A DNA stretch of 64,000 nt from Citrobacter rodentium NBRC 105723 = DSM 16636. Lineage in GTDB: Bacteria > Pseudomonadota > Gammaproteobacteria > Enterobacterales > Enterobacteriaceae. Where the stretch lies: the NCBI RefSeq assembly GCF_021278985.1, contig NZ_CP082833.1, positions 4,650,001-4,714,000 of the forward strand, written 5' to 3'. The notes below the pieces were generated by a model, which was not told the origin of the DNA, made no database searches, and saw only the letters and a list, made by a program, of their open reading frames with translations. This document shows, piece after piece, positions 17,075-26,792 of this stretch; the stretch's first letter is position 1, and every line of letters starts with the position of its first letter. Made by a program: the position numbers and the translations under genes.

Positions 17075-18186
17075 CGGCGCGGGCTGACTTTCAGCAGTTC
17101 GCCGTCGGACTCGTCGGTTAAGACATACAGATAACCGTCGGGTCCGACGCGTACGTCGCGGATCCGCTGCCCGCGCTCGCCCAGAATACGCCCCTCTTCG
17201 CTGACCGTGTCGCCATTGACGTTCATTACGATCACGTCCTTATCTTTCAGCGCGCCGATAAACAGTTTTTGCTGCCACTGTGGGAAGGTGCTGGCGTGAT
17301 AAAAAGCCATTCCGCTGACGGCAGGCGACTTCTGCCAGTAGAAGATCGGCTGCTCGGTGCCCTCCACCTCGCCGCCCTTCGCTTCCGGGATCTTAAGCCC
17401 GCTGTAGTTAATTCCCCATGTCGCCAGCGGCCAGCCGTAGTTTTTACCTTTTGCGGGAATATTGATTTCATCGCCGCCGCGCGGGCCGTGCTCGTTCAGC
17501 CACAGCACGTCGCTCCACGGATTCATCGCCATCCCCTGCGGGTTGCGGATGCCGTATGACCAGATTTCCGGTCGCGCCCCGTCCCGGTTCACAAAAGGGT
17601 TATCCGGCGGAATTTTCCCTTCGTCGGTCAGACGCACCACTTTGCCCTGCAGCTTATCAAGCGCCTGCGCCGTCGGTCGCTGGTTGTTCTCGCCGAGGCC
17701 AATAAACAGATACCCCTTGCCGTCAAAAACCAGCCGTCCGCCGAAGTGGTTGCCGGTGGAGAGTTTCGGCGTCTGGCGAAAGACGGTGCGGAAGTTTTCC
17801 AGCCGCGACAGGTCATCGCTAAGTCGGCCATAGCCAACCGCCGTGCCCGCTTTCCCCTCGGCATCGGCTTCGGCAAAGCTCAGCCAGACCCGCCGCGACT
17901 GCGCAAAGTCCGGCGCAAGCGCAACGTCCAGCAGGCCGCCCTGACCATTCGCCCAGACCTTCGGCACGCCGCTAAGCGGATCGGAAAGCCCTCTCCCCAC
18001 CTGCCAGTGGCGCAGTTGCCCGCCTTTCAGGGTGATCAGCATCCCGTTGTCGTCCGGCAGAAACGCCAGCGCCCACGGATGATCCAGTTTGGTTTGCAGC
18101 ACTTCGACATTCACCGCCGCCGTTTCAGCCTGAACAAGCGGTGACGCCAACAGCAGCGGGACGAGCGGAATAAGCACACGACGCAT
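17071..18186 (-). CDS. yliI: PQQ-type soluble aldose sugar dehydrogenase YliI
   Basis: A 371-residue six-bladed beta-propeller of the glucose/sorbosone dehydrogenase family; E. coli YliI (Asd) oxidises aldoses in the periplasm when supplied with PQQ. A signal peptide (MRRVLIPLVPLLLASPLVQA) is followed by the propeller, with GNHFGGRLVFDGKGYLFIGLG and WLNEHGPRGGDEIN in the active-site region. The ATG at 18186 gives the family length and follows AAGGAGGC; the 394-residue alternative adds a non-signal extension. Confidence 0.93.
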   Translation of the reverse strand: MRRVLIPLVPLLLASPLVQAETAAVNVEVLQTKLDHPWALAFLPDDNGMLITLKGGQLRHWQVGRGLSDPLSGVPKVWANGQGGLLDVALAPDFAQSRRVWLSFAEADAEGKAGTAVGYGRLSDDLSRLENFRTVFRQTPKLSTGNHFGGRLVFDGKGYLFIGLGENNQRPTAQALDKLQGKVVRLTDEGKIPPDNPFVNRDGARPEIWSYGIRNPQGMAMNPWSDVLWLNEHGPRGGDEINIPAKGKNYGWPLATWGINYSGLKIPEAKGGEVEGTEQPIFYWQKSPAVSGMAFYHASTFPQWQQKLFIGALKDKDVIVMNVNGDTVSEEGRILGERGQRIRDVRVGPDGYLYVLTDESDGELLKVSPRR

Positions 18187-18293
18187 AACGCCTCCTTGTT
18201 GACTCTGGCTTAAAGCGTAGACAGCGAGGGGCGCAACGCCGGAATTTTTACACAAACTTAATCAGATGAAGGGGGAGCGCTCTCCCCCTTGTG

Positions 18294-18677
18294 TCAGGCG
18301 TGTTCAAGCGACGAATGCGCTTGCAGACTCTGGATGCTCAGCGTTAAGGTTGTCAGGCAGGCGTCAAGCTTATCTGCGTTGACGGCAATGAATGTCGGGC
18401 AGTCGTGATGTCCGCTCATCAGGCATACGGCCGCAGCGGCTAATGCCCCTTCAGCGCGGTGCAGCGCCTCCCACTCTTCCTGATCGAGATGCAGATTCAG
18501 GCGCAGCGAATCATCGTGCAGCTCGCGGTTCAGTTCAAAAAAGTTTTCACGCAGATGATCATTCTCGCTGACTGACATGTATCCTTTCGCCTTCCGTAGC
18601 TGCAGATACGCAGCGAGGTCAATCCTGGCGTCGATCAGCCTGTTCAGCAGGTCGGTTCTCAGTCTGTCAACGAACAT
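18294..18677 (-). CDS. bssR: Biofilm regulator BssR
   Basis: A 127-residue small helical protein, the same length as E. coli BssR (YliH), which affects biofilm formation and indole/AI-2 signalling by an unknown mechanism. The start follows AAAGGAGGAACG, a strong ribosome-binding site. A GC-rich hairpin (GGGGGAG/CTCCCCC, 18269-18290) follows the stop. It is divergent from rimO with a 266-bp intergenic region. Confidence 0.92.
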   Translation of the reverse strand: MFVDRLRTDLLNRLIDARIDLAAYLQLRKAKGYMSVSENDHLRENFFELNRELHDDSLRLNLHLDQEEWEALHRAEGALAAAAVCLMSGHHDCPTFIAVNADKLDACLTTLTLSIQSLQAHSSLEHA

Positions 18678-18943
18678 ACTTCGTTCCTCCTTTTTTTACA
18701 GCCATAGTGCAATTTAATAGTATGGTCGTTTTTTGTACAAAAAGCTGCCAAAGATCAATAATTCACCGGGAATTAACATTATTTACAATGTTAATAATTC
18801 ATTTGTACTCCATCAGCAACGCTGAGCTATGGCCTTTTCGCCGCCGCTGGCAACTAATCTGTCGGGACGCACACATTCCTGTATAATTTCCGCCGCTATG
18901 CCGTTAAAATCCCGCGCCATTGATGCAATGTGAGTAAATCAGC

Positions 18944-20278
18944 ATGTCACAAACCAGAACACTAACCCATCAGCCGAAAATCGGCTTCGTTTCCCTTGGC
19001 TGTCCGAAAAACCTTGTCGATTCTGAACGCATCCTGACCGAGCTGCGTACTGAAGGTTACAACGTCGTCCCGAGCTATGACGATGCAGACATGGTGATCG
19101 TTAACACCTGTGGATTTATCGACAGCGCGGTGCAGGAATCGCTGGAAGCCATTGGCGAAGCGCTGAGCGAAAACGGCAAGGTGATTGTGACAGGCTGTCT
19201 GGGCGCGAAAGAGGATCAGATCCGCGAAGTCCATCCGAAGGTGCTGGAGATCACCGGCCCGCACAGCTATGAGCAGGTGCTTGAACACGTTCACCATTAC
19301 GTTCCCAAGCCACAGCACAATCCGTTCCTGAGCCTGGTGCCGGAACAGGGCGTTAAGCTGACGCCGCGCCACTACGCCTACCTGAAAATCTCCGAAGGCT
19401 GCAACCATCGCTGCACCTTCTGCATCATTCCGTCGATGCGCGGCGACCTGGTCAGCCGTCCGATCGGCGATGTGCTGAGCGAGGCGAAACGCCTGGTGGA
19501 TGCGGGCGTAAAAGAGATCCTCGTGATCTCGCAGGACACCTCCGCCTACGGCGTGGACGTGAAGCACCGTACCGGCTTTTACAACGGCGAACCGGTGAAA
19601 ACCAGCATGGTCAGCCTGTGCGAACAGCTGTCTAAGCTCGGCATCTGGACGCGTCTGCACTACGTCTATCCGTATCCGCACGTCGACGACGTTATCCCGC
19701 TGATGGCGGAAGGCAAAATCCTGCCGTACCTGGATATTCCGCTGCAGCACGCCAGCCCGCGCATTCTCAAGCTGATGAAGCGTCCGGGCTCTGTGGATCG
19801 CCAGCTGGCGCGTATCAAACAGTGGCGCGAGATCTGTCCGGAACTGACCCTGCGCTCGACCTTTATCGTCGGCTTCCCGGGTGAAACCGAAGAAGATTTC
19901 CAGATGCTGCTCGACTTCCTGAAAGAAGCGCGTCTTGACCGCGTCGGCTGTTTTAAGTACAGCCCGGTGGAAGGCGCTGGCGCAAACGAATTGCCGGATC
20001 AGGTGCCGGAAGAGGTGAAAGAAGAGCGCTGGAACCGCTTTATGCAGTTGCAGCAGCAGATCTCCGCCGAACGGCTGCAGGAGAAAGTGGGCCGCGAGAT
20101 TCTGGTCATCGTCGATGAGGTGGATGAAGAAGGAGCAATTGGCCGCAGTATGGCGGACGCGCCGGAAATTGACGGCGCGGTCTATCTGAACGGTGAGACC
20201 AGGGTCAAACCCGGCGACGTGATCCGCGTGAAGGTGGAAAACGCCGACGAGTACGATCTGTGGGGTTCGCGCGTTTAA
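18944..20278 (+). CDS. rimO: Ribosomal protein S12 methylthiotransferase RimO
   Basis: A 444-residue radical-SAM methylthiotransferase that modifies Asp88/89 of ribosomal protein S12. The N-terminal UPF0004 domain carries three iron-sulfur cysteines (GCPKN, NTCGF and TGCLGA), the radical-SAM domain has CNHRCTFC, and a TRAM domain occupies about the last 65 residues. A long antisense reading frame opposite it is a shadow. In K-12 the diguanylate cyclase/phosphodiesterase genes dgcI and pdeI follow; here REP repeats and gsiD follow directly. Confidence 0.96.
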   Translation: MSQTRTLTHQPKIGFVSLGCPKNLVDSERILTELRTEGYNVVPSYDDADMVIVNTCGFIDSAVQESLEAIGEALSENGKVIVTGCLGAKEDQIREVHPKVLEITGPHSYEQVLEHVHHYVPKPQHNPFLSLVPEQGVKLTPRHYAYLKISEGCNHRCTFCIIPSMRGDLVSRPIGDVLSEAKRLVDAGVKEILVISQDTSAYGVDVKHRTGFYNGEPVKTSMVSLCEQLSKLGIWTRLHYVYPYPHVDDVIPLMAEGKILPYLDIPLQHASPRILKLMKRPGSVDRQLARIKQWREICPELTLRSTFIVGFPGETEEDFQMLLDFLKEARLDRVGCFKYSPVEGAGANELPDQVPEEVKEERWNRFMQLQQQISAERLQEKVGREILVIVDEVDEEGAIGRSMADAPEIDGAVYLNGETRVKPGDVIRVKVENADEYDLWGSRV

Positions 20279-20292
20279 CTCCCAGCCACGCA

Positions 20293-20358
20293 GCCGGACA
20301 GGGCATTTATGCCCCATCCGGCAATGCCTGATGACGACGCTGACGCGTCTTATCAGGC
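20293..20358. repeat. REP/BIME-like repeats between rimO and gsiD
   Basis: Two successive inverted repeats are visible: GCCGGA (20293) with TCCGGC (20317-20322), and GCCTGAT (20326-20332) with ATCAGGC (20352-20358). This is the usual composition of enterobacterial REP/BIME units between convergent genes. Confidence 0.7.
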
Positions 20359-20365
20359 CTGCGGC

Positions 20366-21277
20366 TCACCCTTTGATTTTCGGATCCAGCGCGTCGCGCA
20401 ATCCATCGCCCAGCAGATTAAACGCCAGCACCGTCAGAAATATCGCCACCGCCGGGAACAGCGCCACGTGCGGCGCCATCACCATATCCGCCCGCGCTTC
20501 ATTGAGCATCGCCCCCCACTCAGGGGTCGGCGGCTGCGCGCCTAAGCCGAGAAACGACAGGCTTGCCGCGGAAATGATCGAAGTGCCTATGCGCATGGTG
20601 AAAAACACCACGATCGACGAAACGGTGCCCGGCAAAATATGGTTAAAGATAATGGCGGCGTCGCTGGCGCCGATGCTGCGCGCCGACTCAATAAAGGTCT
20701 GCTGCTTCAGCACTAGCGTATTGCCGCGCACCAGGCGGGCGAACGCCGGAATCGAAAAGATCGCCACGGCGATAATCACGTTGGCGATACCGCTGCCGAG
20801 CACCGCCACCACCGCAATCGCCAGCAGAATGCCGGGAAAGGCAAACAGCACGTCGCAGACGCGCATAATCAGCCGGTCCCACCAGCCTTCATAGTAGCCC
20901 GCCAGCAGCCCCAGCAGCGTACCGATAGCCGCGCCAATCAGTACCGCAAAAACCCCCGCCGCCAGCGAAATCTGCGCGCCAACCAGCACCCGACTGAAGA
21001 TATCTCTGCCCAGCGAATCCACGCCGAACCAGTGCTGCGCCGACGGGCCTTCATTCAGCCTGTCGTAATCGAAATAGTTTTCCGCATCGAAGGGGGCCAG
21101 CCAGCGGGCGAAGATCGCCACTATAATCAGCGCCAGCACGAAGATACCGGCAATCAGCGCCGCATGCTGGCGACGAAAGCGCCGCCAGAACTCATACCAC
21201 GGAGTCCGCACCCGCCCGGGTTTAACCAGGGGCATGGCATTTAATATCGCCTGGCGACGCCAGTTAAGTAATCGCAT
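20366..21277 (-). CDS. gsiD: Glutathione ABC importer permease GsiD
   Basis: A 303-residue inner-membrane permease of the dipeptide/oligopeptide (DppC/OppC) type. It has an N-terminal cytoplasmic segment, a first helix near residue 40, and a C-terminal BPD transmembrane block. The EAA-loop appears as ESARSIGASDAAIIFNHILPG. It is the last gene of iaaA-gsiABCD and lies two bases after gsiC. Confidence 0.94.
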   Translation of the reverse strand: MRLLNWRRQAILNAMPLVKPGRVRTPWYEFWRRFRRQHAALIAGIFVLALIIVAIFARWLAPFDAENYFDYDRLNEGPSAQHWFGVDSLGRDIFSRVLVGAQISLAAGVFAVLIGAAIGTLLGLLAGYYEGWWDRLIMRVCDVLFAFPGILLAIAVVAVLGSGIANVIIAVAIFSIPAFARLVRGNTLVLKQQTFIESARSIGASDAAIIFNHILPGTVSSIVVFFTMRIGTSIISAASLSFLGLGAQPPTPEWGAMLNEARADMVMAPHVALFPAVAIFLTVLAFNLLGDGLRDALDPKIKG

Positions 21278-21279
21278 CC

Positions 21280-22200
21280 TTACTTGTACCTGATAGCCGG
21301 ATTAATGGCGGCGTACAGGACGTCCACCACTAAATTGATAAGAATAAATTCCAGTGAAAACAACAGCACTTCGGCCTGAATCACCGGATAGTCGCGCATC
21401 TCGACGGAGTCCACCAGCAGTCGGCCCAGCCCCGGCCAGTTAAAGACCTTTTCCACCACGATTGAGCCGCCGAGCAGAAAGCCGAACTGCAAACCCATCA
21501 TGGTAACGACCGGGATCATCGCGTTGCGCAGTCCGTGCTTAAGCACCACCCACGTTTCGCTTACCCCTTTCGCCCGCGCGGTACGCATATAGTCTTCACC
21601 CAGCACGTCGACAAACGAGGCGCGGGTAAAGCGCGCCATCACCGAGGCCACCGCCGCGCCAAGCGTTAGCGACGGCAGAATATAGTGCTGCCAGCTGTCC
21701 GCCCCCACGGTCGGCAGCCAGCCTAACTGAACGGAGAAAACCTGCATCAGCAGCATCCCCAGCGCGAAGGCCGGAAACGAGATGCCGGTAACGGCGATGG
21801 TCATGCTGAGGCGGTCAGGCCAGCGATTGCGCCAGACGGCGGCGATAATACCCGCCGCCATTCCGAACAAAACCGCCCACAACATACTGCTCAGGGTCAG
21901 CCACAGCGTCGGCATAAAACGGCTGGCGATCTCTTCAGAAACCGGCCGCCGGGAGACCATCGACATTCCAAAGTCCCCCTGCAGGACGCTGGTGATGTAG
22001 TGCCAGAACTGCACCAGCAGCGGCCTGTCGAGTCCCAGCTGCTGGCGCACAAGTTCAATTACCTGCGCATCGGCTTCCGGCCCGGCAATCAGCCGCGCCG
22101 GGTCGCCCGGCAACAGATGCACGAATAAAAACACCAGCACCGCCACAATAAACAGGGTCGGAATTAACCCCAGCAGGCGCTTAAGAATATAGTTAAGCAT
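21280..22200 (-). CDS. gsiC: Glutathione ABC importer permease GsiC
   Basis: A 306-residue DppB/OppB-type permease with about six helices: an N-terminal helix (YILKRLLGLIPTLFIVAVLVF), a periplasmic loop and a BPD transmembrane domain with the EAA-loop MRTARAKGVSETWVVLKHGL. It forms the membrane channel with GsiD for glutathione import. It lies between gsiB (17-bp gap) and gsiD. Confidence 0.94.
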   Translation of the reverse strand: MLNYILKRLLGLIPTLFIVAVLVFLFVHLLPGDPARLIAGPEADAQVIELVRQQLGLDRPLLVQFWHYITSVLQGDFGMSMVSRRPVSEEIASRFMPTLWLTLSSMLWAVLFGMAAGIIAAVWRNRWPDRLSMTIAVTGISFPAFALGMLLMQVFSVQLGWLPTVGADSWQHYILPSLTLGAAVASVMARFTRASFVDVLGEDYMRTARAKGVSETWVVLKHGLRNAMIPVVTMMGLQFGFLLGGSIVVEKVFNWPGLGRLLVDSVEMRDYPVIQAEVLLFSLEFILINLVVDVLYAAINPAIRYK

Positions 22201-22217
22201 CAGGCTCCCGGCATGGC

Positions 22218-23756
22218 TTATTGCAAATCGGCATCGTCAAAGCTGAAGCCGGTGTCAGGCATAATCCAGAAGCCGGTCAGCTTTTTGCTGTGCGCCGAGA
22301 CCAGCTTTTCCACCACCAGCGGGATCCACGGCGACTCTTTCCAGATGGTATCCTGGGCCGCTTTATACAGGCGCGCCTTTTCCTGCGGATCGGTAGTTTT
22401 CAGCGCCTGCGCCAGATCGTCGTCAACCTGTTTGTTGCTGTAGAAGGCGGTATTAAACAGGGTCGGCGGCCAGTTTTGCGAGGCGAACAGCGGCGCCAGC
22501 GCCCAGTCCGCCTCCCCGGTTGACGCCGACCAGCCGGTATAGAACATCCGTACTCCGCTCTCTTTTTGCCCCTTGCCTTCAACTTCCGCGGCGCGCTGCC
22601 CGGCGTCCATCGCCGTCACCTGCGCCTTAATACCAACCTGCGCCAGCTGCTGCTGGGTAAACTGCAATACTTTCTGGGCGGTACTGTGGTTATGCGATGA
22701 CCACAGCGTGGTGCTGAAGCCGTCCGGATAACCCGCCTCCTTCAGCAGTTCACGCGCTTTTGCCGGATCGTAAGGCCACGGCTTGTAGGTTTGCGCCCAG
22801 GCGATAGATGGCGGCACCACGCCGGCCGCAGGCGTCGCATAGCCGGCAAACGCCACCTTCACCAGCGCCTGACGGTTGATGGCATAGTTCAGCGCTTCAC
22901 GCACTTTCGGGTTATCGAACGGTTTTTGCGTCACGTTCATGCTGATATAACGCTGCATGATCGAAGGACTGGTCACCAGCGCCAGATTTTTATTTTTCGC
23001 CAGCAGGCTCGCCTGCTCATAAGGGATCGGGAACGCGAACTGCGCCTCGCCGGTCTGCAACATCGCCGCGCGAGTGTTGTTATCGGCAACCGGACGCCAG
23101 GTAATGCTGTCCAGTTTCGGCAGGCCCTGCTGCCAGTAGCCGGCGAATTTTTTCACCTTTACAAAATCGGTCTGGTTCCAGGTTTCCAACTGGTACGGAC
23201 CGGTGCCGACCGGATGGAAGCCAATCTCTTTACCGTATTTCTTCAGCGCCGTCGGCGAGATCATCGCGGTTGCCGGATGCGCGAGAATGTTGATAAACGC
23301 CGAAAACGGCTGCTTCAGGGTGATTTTTACGGTAGCCGGATCGACCGCCTCGGTTTTCGCAATATTCTTGTACAGGTTGTAGCGTTTGAGGTGATTATCG
23401 GGATTGCTGGCGCGGTCAAGGTTCGCTTTAACCGCCTCAGCGTTAAAGTCGCTGCCGTCCTGAAACTTTACCCCCTGACGCAGTTTCAGGGTATAGACCA
23501 GACCGTCATCGGAGACAGTGTAGCTTTCCGCCAGCACGTTTTTCAGCTTCATCTCTTTATCAAGGCCGAACAGCCCCTGATAAAACGATTTGGCCACCGC
23601 CTGCGACAGGGTGTCGTTTGCATCGTAAGGATCGAGGGTGGTGAAACTGGAGCCTACCGCCACCACCACATCTTTTGCCGCAAATGCCGGGGAAGCCGCC
23701 AGCGCGCAGGCCGCGCCAAACGCCAGTAGCCCATGTCGGGGAACGAATTTTATCAT
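22218..23756 (-). CDS. gsiB: Glutathione-binding periplasmic protein GsiB
   Basis: A 512-residue family-5 solute-binding protein. The signal peptide is MIKFVPRHGLLAFGAACALA with cleavage near AFA-AKD. The mature protein has the KDVVVAVGSSFTTLDPYDAN start of this family. The ATG at 23756 gives the E. coli length and is preceded by AGGAGAAAAAAG; the frame opens further upstream without family support. Confidence 0.95.
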   Translation of the reverse strand: MIKFVPRHGLLAFGAACALAASPAFAAKDVVVAVGSSFTTLDPYDANDTLSQAVAKSFYQGLFGLDKEMKLKNVLAESYTVSDDGLVYTLKLRQGVKFQDGSDFNAEAVKANLDRASNPDNHLKRYNLYKNIAKTEAVDPATVKITLKQPFSAFINILAHPATAMISPTALKKYGKEIGFHPVGTGPYQLETWNQTDFVKVKKFAGYWQQGLPKLDSITWRPVADNNTRAAMLQTGEAQFAFPIPYEQASLLAKNKNLALVTSPSIMQRYISMNVTQKPFDNPKVREALNYAINRQALVKVAFAGYATPAAGVVPPSIAWAQTYKPWPYDPAKARELLKEAGYPDGFSTTLWSSHNHSTAQKVLQFTQQQLAQVGIKAQVTAMDAGQRAAEVEGKGQKESGVRMFYTGWSASTGEADWALAPLFASQNWPPTLFNTAFYSNKQVDDDLAQALKTTDPQEKARLYKAAQDTIWKESPWIPLVVEKLVSAHSKKLTGFWIMPDTGFSFDDADLQ

Positions 23757-23784
23757 CTTTTTTCTCCTGTACCCTGCCTGAATG

Positions 23785-25656
23785 TTATAAGCGCGACAGC
23801 GCATTCTCTTGTTGTGCTGGTGCGACATAGTGTCCGGGGCCGACCTGTTGCAATGAAACCGGCGCCACCGCTTCCCCACGCCGGTAAATATTGCCGGGAA
23901 GCTCGTCCGATAACAGCACCCGCTGCGGGCGCGGCCGTCCGGGATCGGCGACCGGAACCGCCGCCATTAACTTACGCGTGTAGGGATGCTGCGGATTCTC
24001 AAACAGCGCGGCGCGCGGTCCCATCTCGACGATACGTCCCCGGTTCATCACCGCGACGCGATGGCTGATGCGCTCAACCACCGCCATATCATGGGAAATA
24101 AACAAATACGCTATGCCGAGATCCCGCTGCAGGTCGAGCAGCAGATTAATAATCTGCCCGCGAATCGACACGTCCAGCGCAGAAACCGCCTCATCGGCAA
24201 TAATTACTTTTGGATTCAGCGCCAGCGCGCGGGCGATACAGATACGCTGGCGTTGACCACCGGAAAACTCATGCGGATAGCGCCACGCATGTTCAGGGAG
24301 TAAGCCGACGCGCTCGAGCAGCCATGCCACTCTTTTTGCCGCCGCGTCACCGTTCAGCAGCCCGTGTACCCGCAGCGGTTCCATAATGGAATAGCCGACC
24401 GTCTGGCGCGGATCGAGCGAGGCATAAGGGTCCTGAAAGATAAACTGGATATCGCGCCGTAAAGACTGCAGCTGGCGGGCAGGCAGATTATCTATTCGCT
24501 GGCCCTGAAAGATAATCTCGCCAGCCTGGGTGTCCACCAGCCGCAGCAGCGCCCGTCCGGTGGTGGATTTGCCGCAGCCGGATTCGCCGACCAGCGACAG
24601 CGTCTCGCCCGGCCAGAGATCGAAACTGACGTTTTCTACCGCATGCACTTCCCGCGTCACCCGGTTCAGAATGCCGCTGCGCAGCGGAAAACGGGTTACC
24701 AGGTTGCGCACCTGCAAAATCGGCTCGCCCTCCACCACCGTATTTTGATCCGTCTGCGGCTCGCGTTTTTCCGGTTCATTAAGGGAAATCAGCGGAAAAC
24801 GGCGCGGATAAGGCAGCCCCTTCATCGCCCCCAGCTTCGGCACCGCCGCCAGCAGCGCCCGGGTGTAGGGGTGCTGCGGCGCGCGAAAGATTTGCTGTAC
24901 GTCGCCGGTTTCCACGGCTTCCCCCTGATACATCACCAGCACGCGATCGGCGACGTCCGCCACCACGCCCATATCGTGAGTGATGAAGATCACCCCCATC
25001 GACATCTCCTGCTGCAGAACATTAATCAGTTGCAGGATCTGCGCCTGGATAGTGACATCCAGCGCGGTGGTGGGCTCATCGGCAATCAACACCGCCGGGC
25101 GACAGGAGAGCGCCATCGCAATCATTACCCGCTGGCGCATCCCGCCGGAAAGCTGGTGCGGATAGCGTGACAAAACCATTTTCGCTTCCGGAATGCGCAC
25201 CTGTTCGAGCATTCGTCTGGCTTGCGCCATCGCCTCTTCCCGCCCCAGCCCCTGATGCAGACGGACAGACTCGGCAATCTGCTCGCCGACGGTAAATACT
25301 GGATTAAGAGAGGTCATTGGCTCCTGGAAAATCATCGCCATATCGGCGCCGCGAATACGCTGCAGCTGCGAGGCGCTTTGCTCGCCCAGCTCAATCACCT
25401 GGCGGTTACGCCGACGTAGCAGCATCCGCTCGCTCTGAACTTCGCCGCCGGACTGCTCAATCAGCCGCATCAGCGCCAGCGCGGTAACCGATTTTCCCGA
25501 TCCCGATTCGCCGACAATCGCCAGCGTCTCTCCGCGCTTCAGGCGAAACGACAGGTTTCGCACCGCCGGAAAACGCAGGCGATCCTGATGAAAAGCGATA
25601 TTCAGATTGCTGACCGTCAGCACATCGCTGGCGTCAAGCTCATCACTGTGTGGCAA
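23785..25656 (-). CDS. gsiA: Glutathione ABC importer ATP-binding protein GsiA
   Basis: A 623-residue ATPase with two fused ABC domains. The Walker A motifs are GESGSGKS (first domain) and GESGCGKS (second), with signatures LSGGMRQR and FSGGQRQR. I chose a TTG start at 25656: it gives the exact family length (PHSDELDASDV...), has AGGGGGAC just upstream, and lies inside the last codons of iaaA (14-bp overlap), implying translational coupling. An ATG start would need a 36-residue extension reading back into iaaA. Confidence 0.93.
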   Translation of the reverse strand: MPHSDELDASDVLTVSNLNIAFHQDRLRFPAVRNLSFRLKRGETLAIVGESGSGKSVTALALMRLIEQSGGEVQSERMLLRRRNRQVIELGEQSASQLQRIRGADMAMIFQEPMTSLNPVFTVGEQIAESVRLHQGLGREEAMAQARRMLEQVRIPEAKMVLSRYPHQLSGGMRQRVMIAMALSCRPAVLIADEPTTALDVTIQAQILQLINVLQQEMSMGVIFITHDMGVVADVADRVLVMYQGEAVETGDVQQIFRAPQHPYTRALLAAVPKLGAMKGLPYPRRFPLISLNEPEKREPQTDQNTVVEGEPILQVRNLVTRFPLRSGILNRVTREVHAVENVSFDLWPGETLSLVGESGCGKSTTGRALLRLVDTQAGEIIFQGQRIDNLPARQLQSLRRDIQFIFQDPYASLDPRQTVGYSIMEPLRVHGLLNGDAAAKRVAWLLERVGLLPEHAWRYPHEFSGGQRQRICIARALALNPKVIIADEAVSALDVSIRGQIINLLLDLQRDLGIAYLFISHDMAVVERISHRVAVMNRGRIVEMGPRAALFENPQHPYTRKLMAAVPVADPGRPRPQRVLLSDELPGNIYRRGEAVAPVSLQQVGPGHYVAPAQQENALSRL

Positions 25657-26608
25657 CGGCGTCCCCCTGTTCCCGGTAGATTCCGGTGGTTGGCGTATCG
25701 CCGGCATACCCCCAGGCGCGATACATGCCTTCACTGTTAAAAGGTAAAGCGACATTACCCTCATGATCGACGGCGATAAGGCCGCCGCTGCCGCCCAGCG
25801 CCGGTAATTTTTCCATGACCACCCGCTCGCAGGCTTCGGATAAACTCAGACCGCCATACTCCATCAACGCGGCGATATCATAGGCGGCCAGCGCGCGGAT
25901 AAAGACTTCCCCCGTACCGGTACAGGAGACCGCCACGCTGGCATTATTGGCATAGCAGCCCGCGCCCACCAACGGGCTGTCGCCGACGCGCCCTGGAAGC
26001 TTATTGGTCATGCCGCCGGTCGAAGTCGCCGCCGCCAGATTGCCCTGTAAATCCAGCGCCACCGCGCCAACGGTGCCCATCTTTTTCCTTTCATCCAGCG
26101 GCGCGCCGCTGTGATCGAGCACCGTCTCGCCGCTGGCGCGCGCCGCCAGCAGTTGCGCATAACGTTCCGGCGTGGAGAAAATCTCAGGCGAGACCCGCTC
26201 CATTCCCTGGTCGAAGGCAAACTGTTCCGCGCCGGGGCCAATCATCATGACGTGCGGGCTACGCTCCATCACCAGCCGGGCGGCGAGAACCGGATTGCGC
26301 AGTTGATTTACGCCCGCCACCGCCCCCGCTTTCAGGGTATTGCCGTCCATCACACAGGCATCCAGCTCATGGGTTCCGTCGCGGGTATAGACCGCACCGA
26401 TCCCGGCGTTGAACAGCGGACACTCCTCCAGCAGCCGCACGGCCTCAGTGACGACGTCCAGCGCGCTCTCCCCCGCCTCCAGCATTTTTTGCCCGACCCC
26501 GACAATATCAGACAGCGCCTGGCTATAGCGTAACGCCTGCTGCTGGCTCATCTGTGCGCGGGCGATCGCGCCTGCACCGCCGTGAATTGCAATAACTGCT
26601 TTACCCAT
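25643..26608 (-). CDS. iaaA: Isoaspartyl peptidase / L-asparaginase IaaA
   Basis: A 321-residue Ntn-hydrolase that hydrolyses isoaspartyl dipeptides and L-asparagine. It self-cleaves in the RKKMG-T179-VGAVAL segment, which makes T179 the N-terminal nucleophile of the beta subunit. It is the first gene of the iaaA-gsiABCD operon, which links peptide hydrolysis with glutathione import. It is divergent from moeA. Confidence 0.95.
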   Translation of the reverse strand: MGKAVIAIHGGAGAIARAQMSQQQALRYSQALSDIVGVGQKMLEAGESALDVVTEAVRLLEECPLFNAGIGAVYTRDGTHELDACVMDGNTLKAGAVAGVNQLRNPVLAARLVMERSPHVMMIGPGAEQFAFDQGMERVSPEIFSTPERYAQLLAARASGETVLDHSGAPLDERKKMGTVGAVALDLQGNLAAATSTGGMTNKLPGRVGDSPLVGAGCYANNASVAVSCTGTGEVFIRALAAYDIAALMEYGGLSLSEACERVVMEKLPALGGSGGLIAVDHEGNVALPFNSEGMYRAWGYAGDTPTTGIYREQGDAVATQ

Positions 26609-26792
26609 GTTTGCCGTCCGTCCACTACAAATATCAGAATTCTGAAGAGTTATTGATTCGATTTTTGAATATAGAAAGATGCGTCAGGCATGTAAAGGTT
26701 CGGCTCGTCGCCTACGTCACAGGTGGCATACAGTCCCCAGCCGTTTTCTGACATAATAGGCGGATTCGATTTTGCCCCGCAGGAGTGTATTG

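Noticed and set aside
18962..20317. 451-codon open frame antisense to rimO
   Set aside because: It lies entirely opposite a conserved gene, has no family resemblance or ribosome-binding site and has the composition expected of a GC-rich shadow frame.
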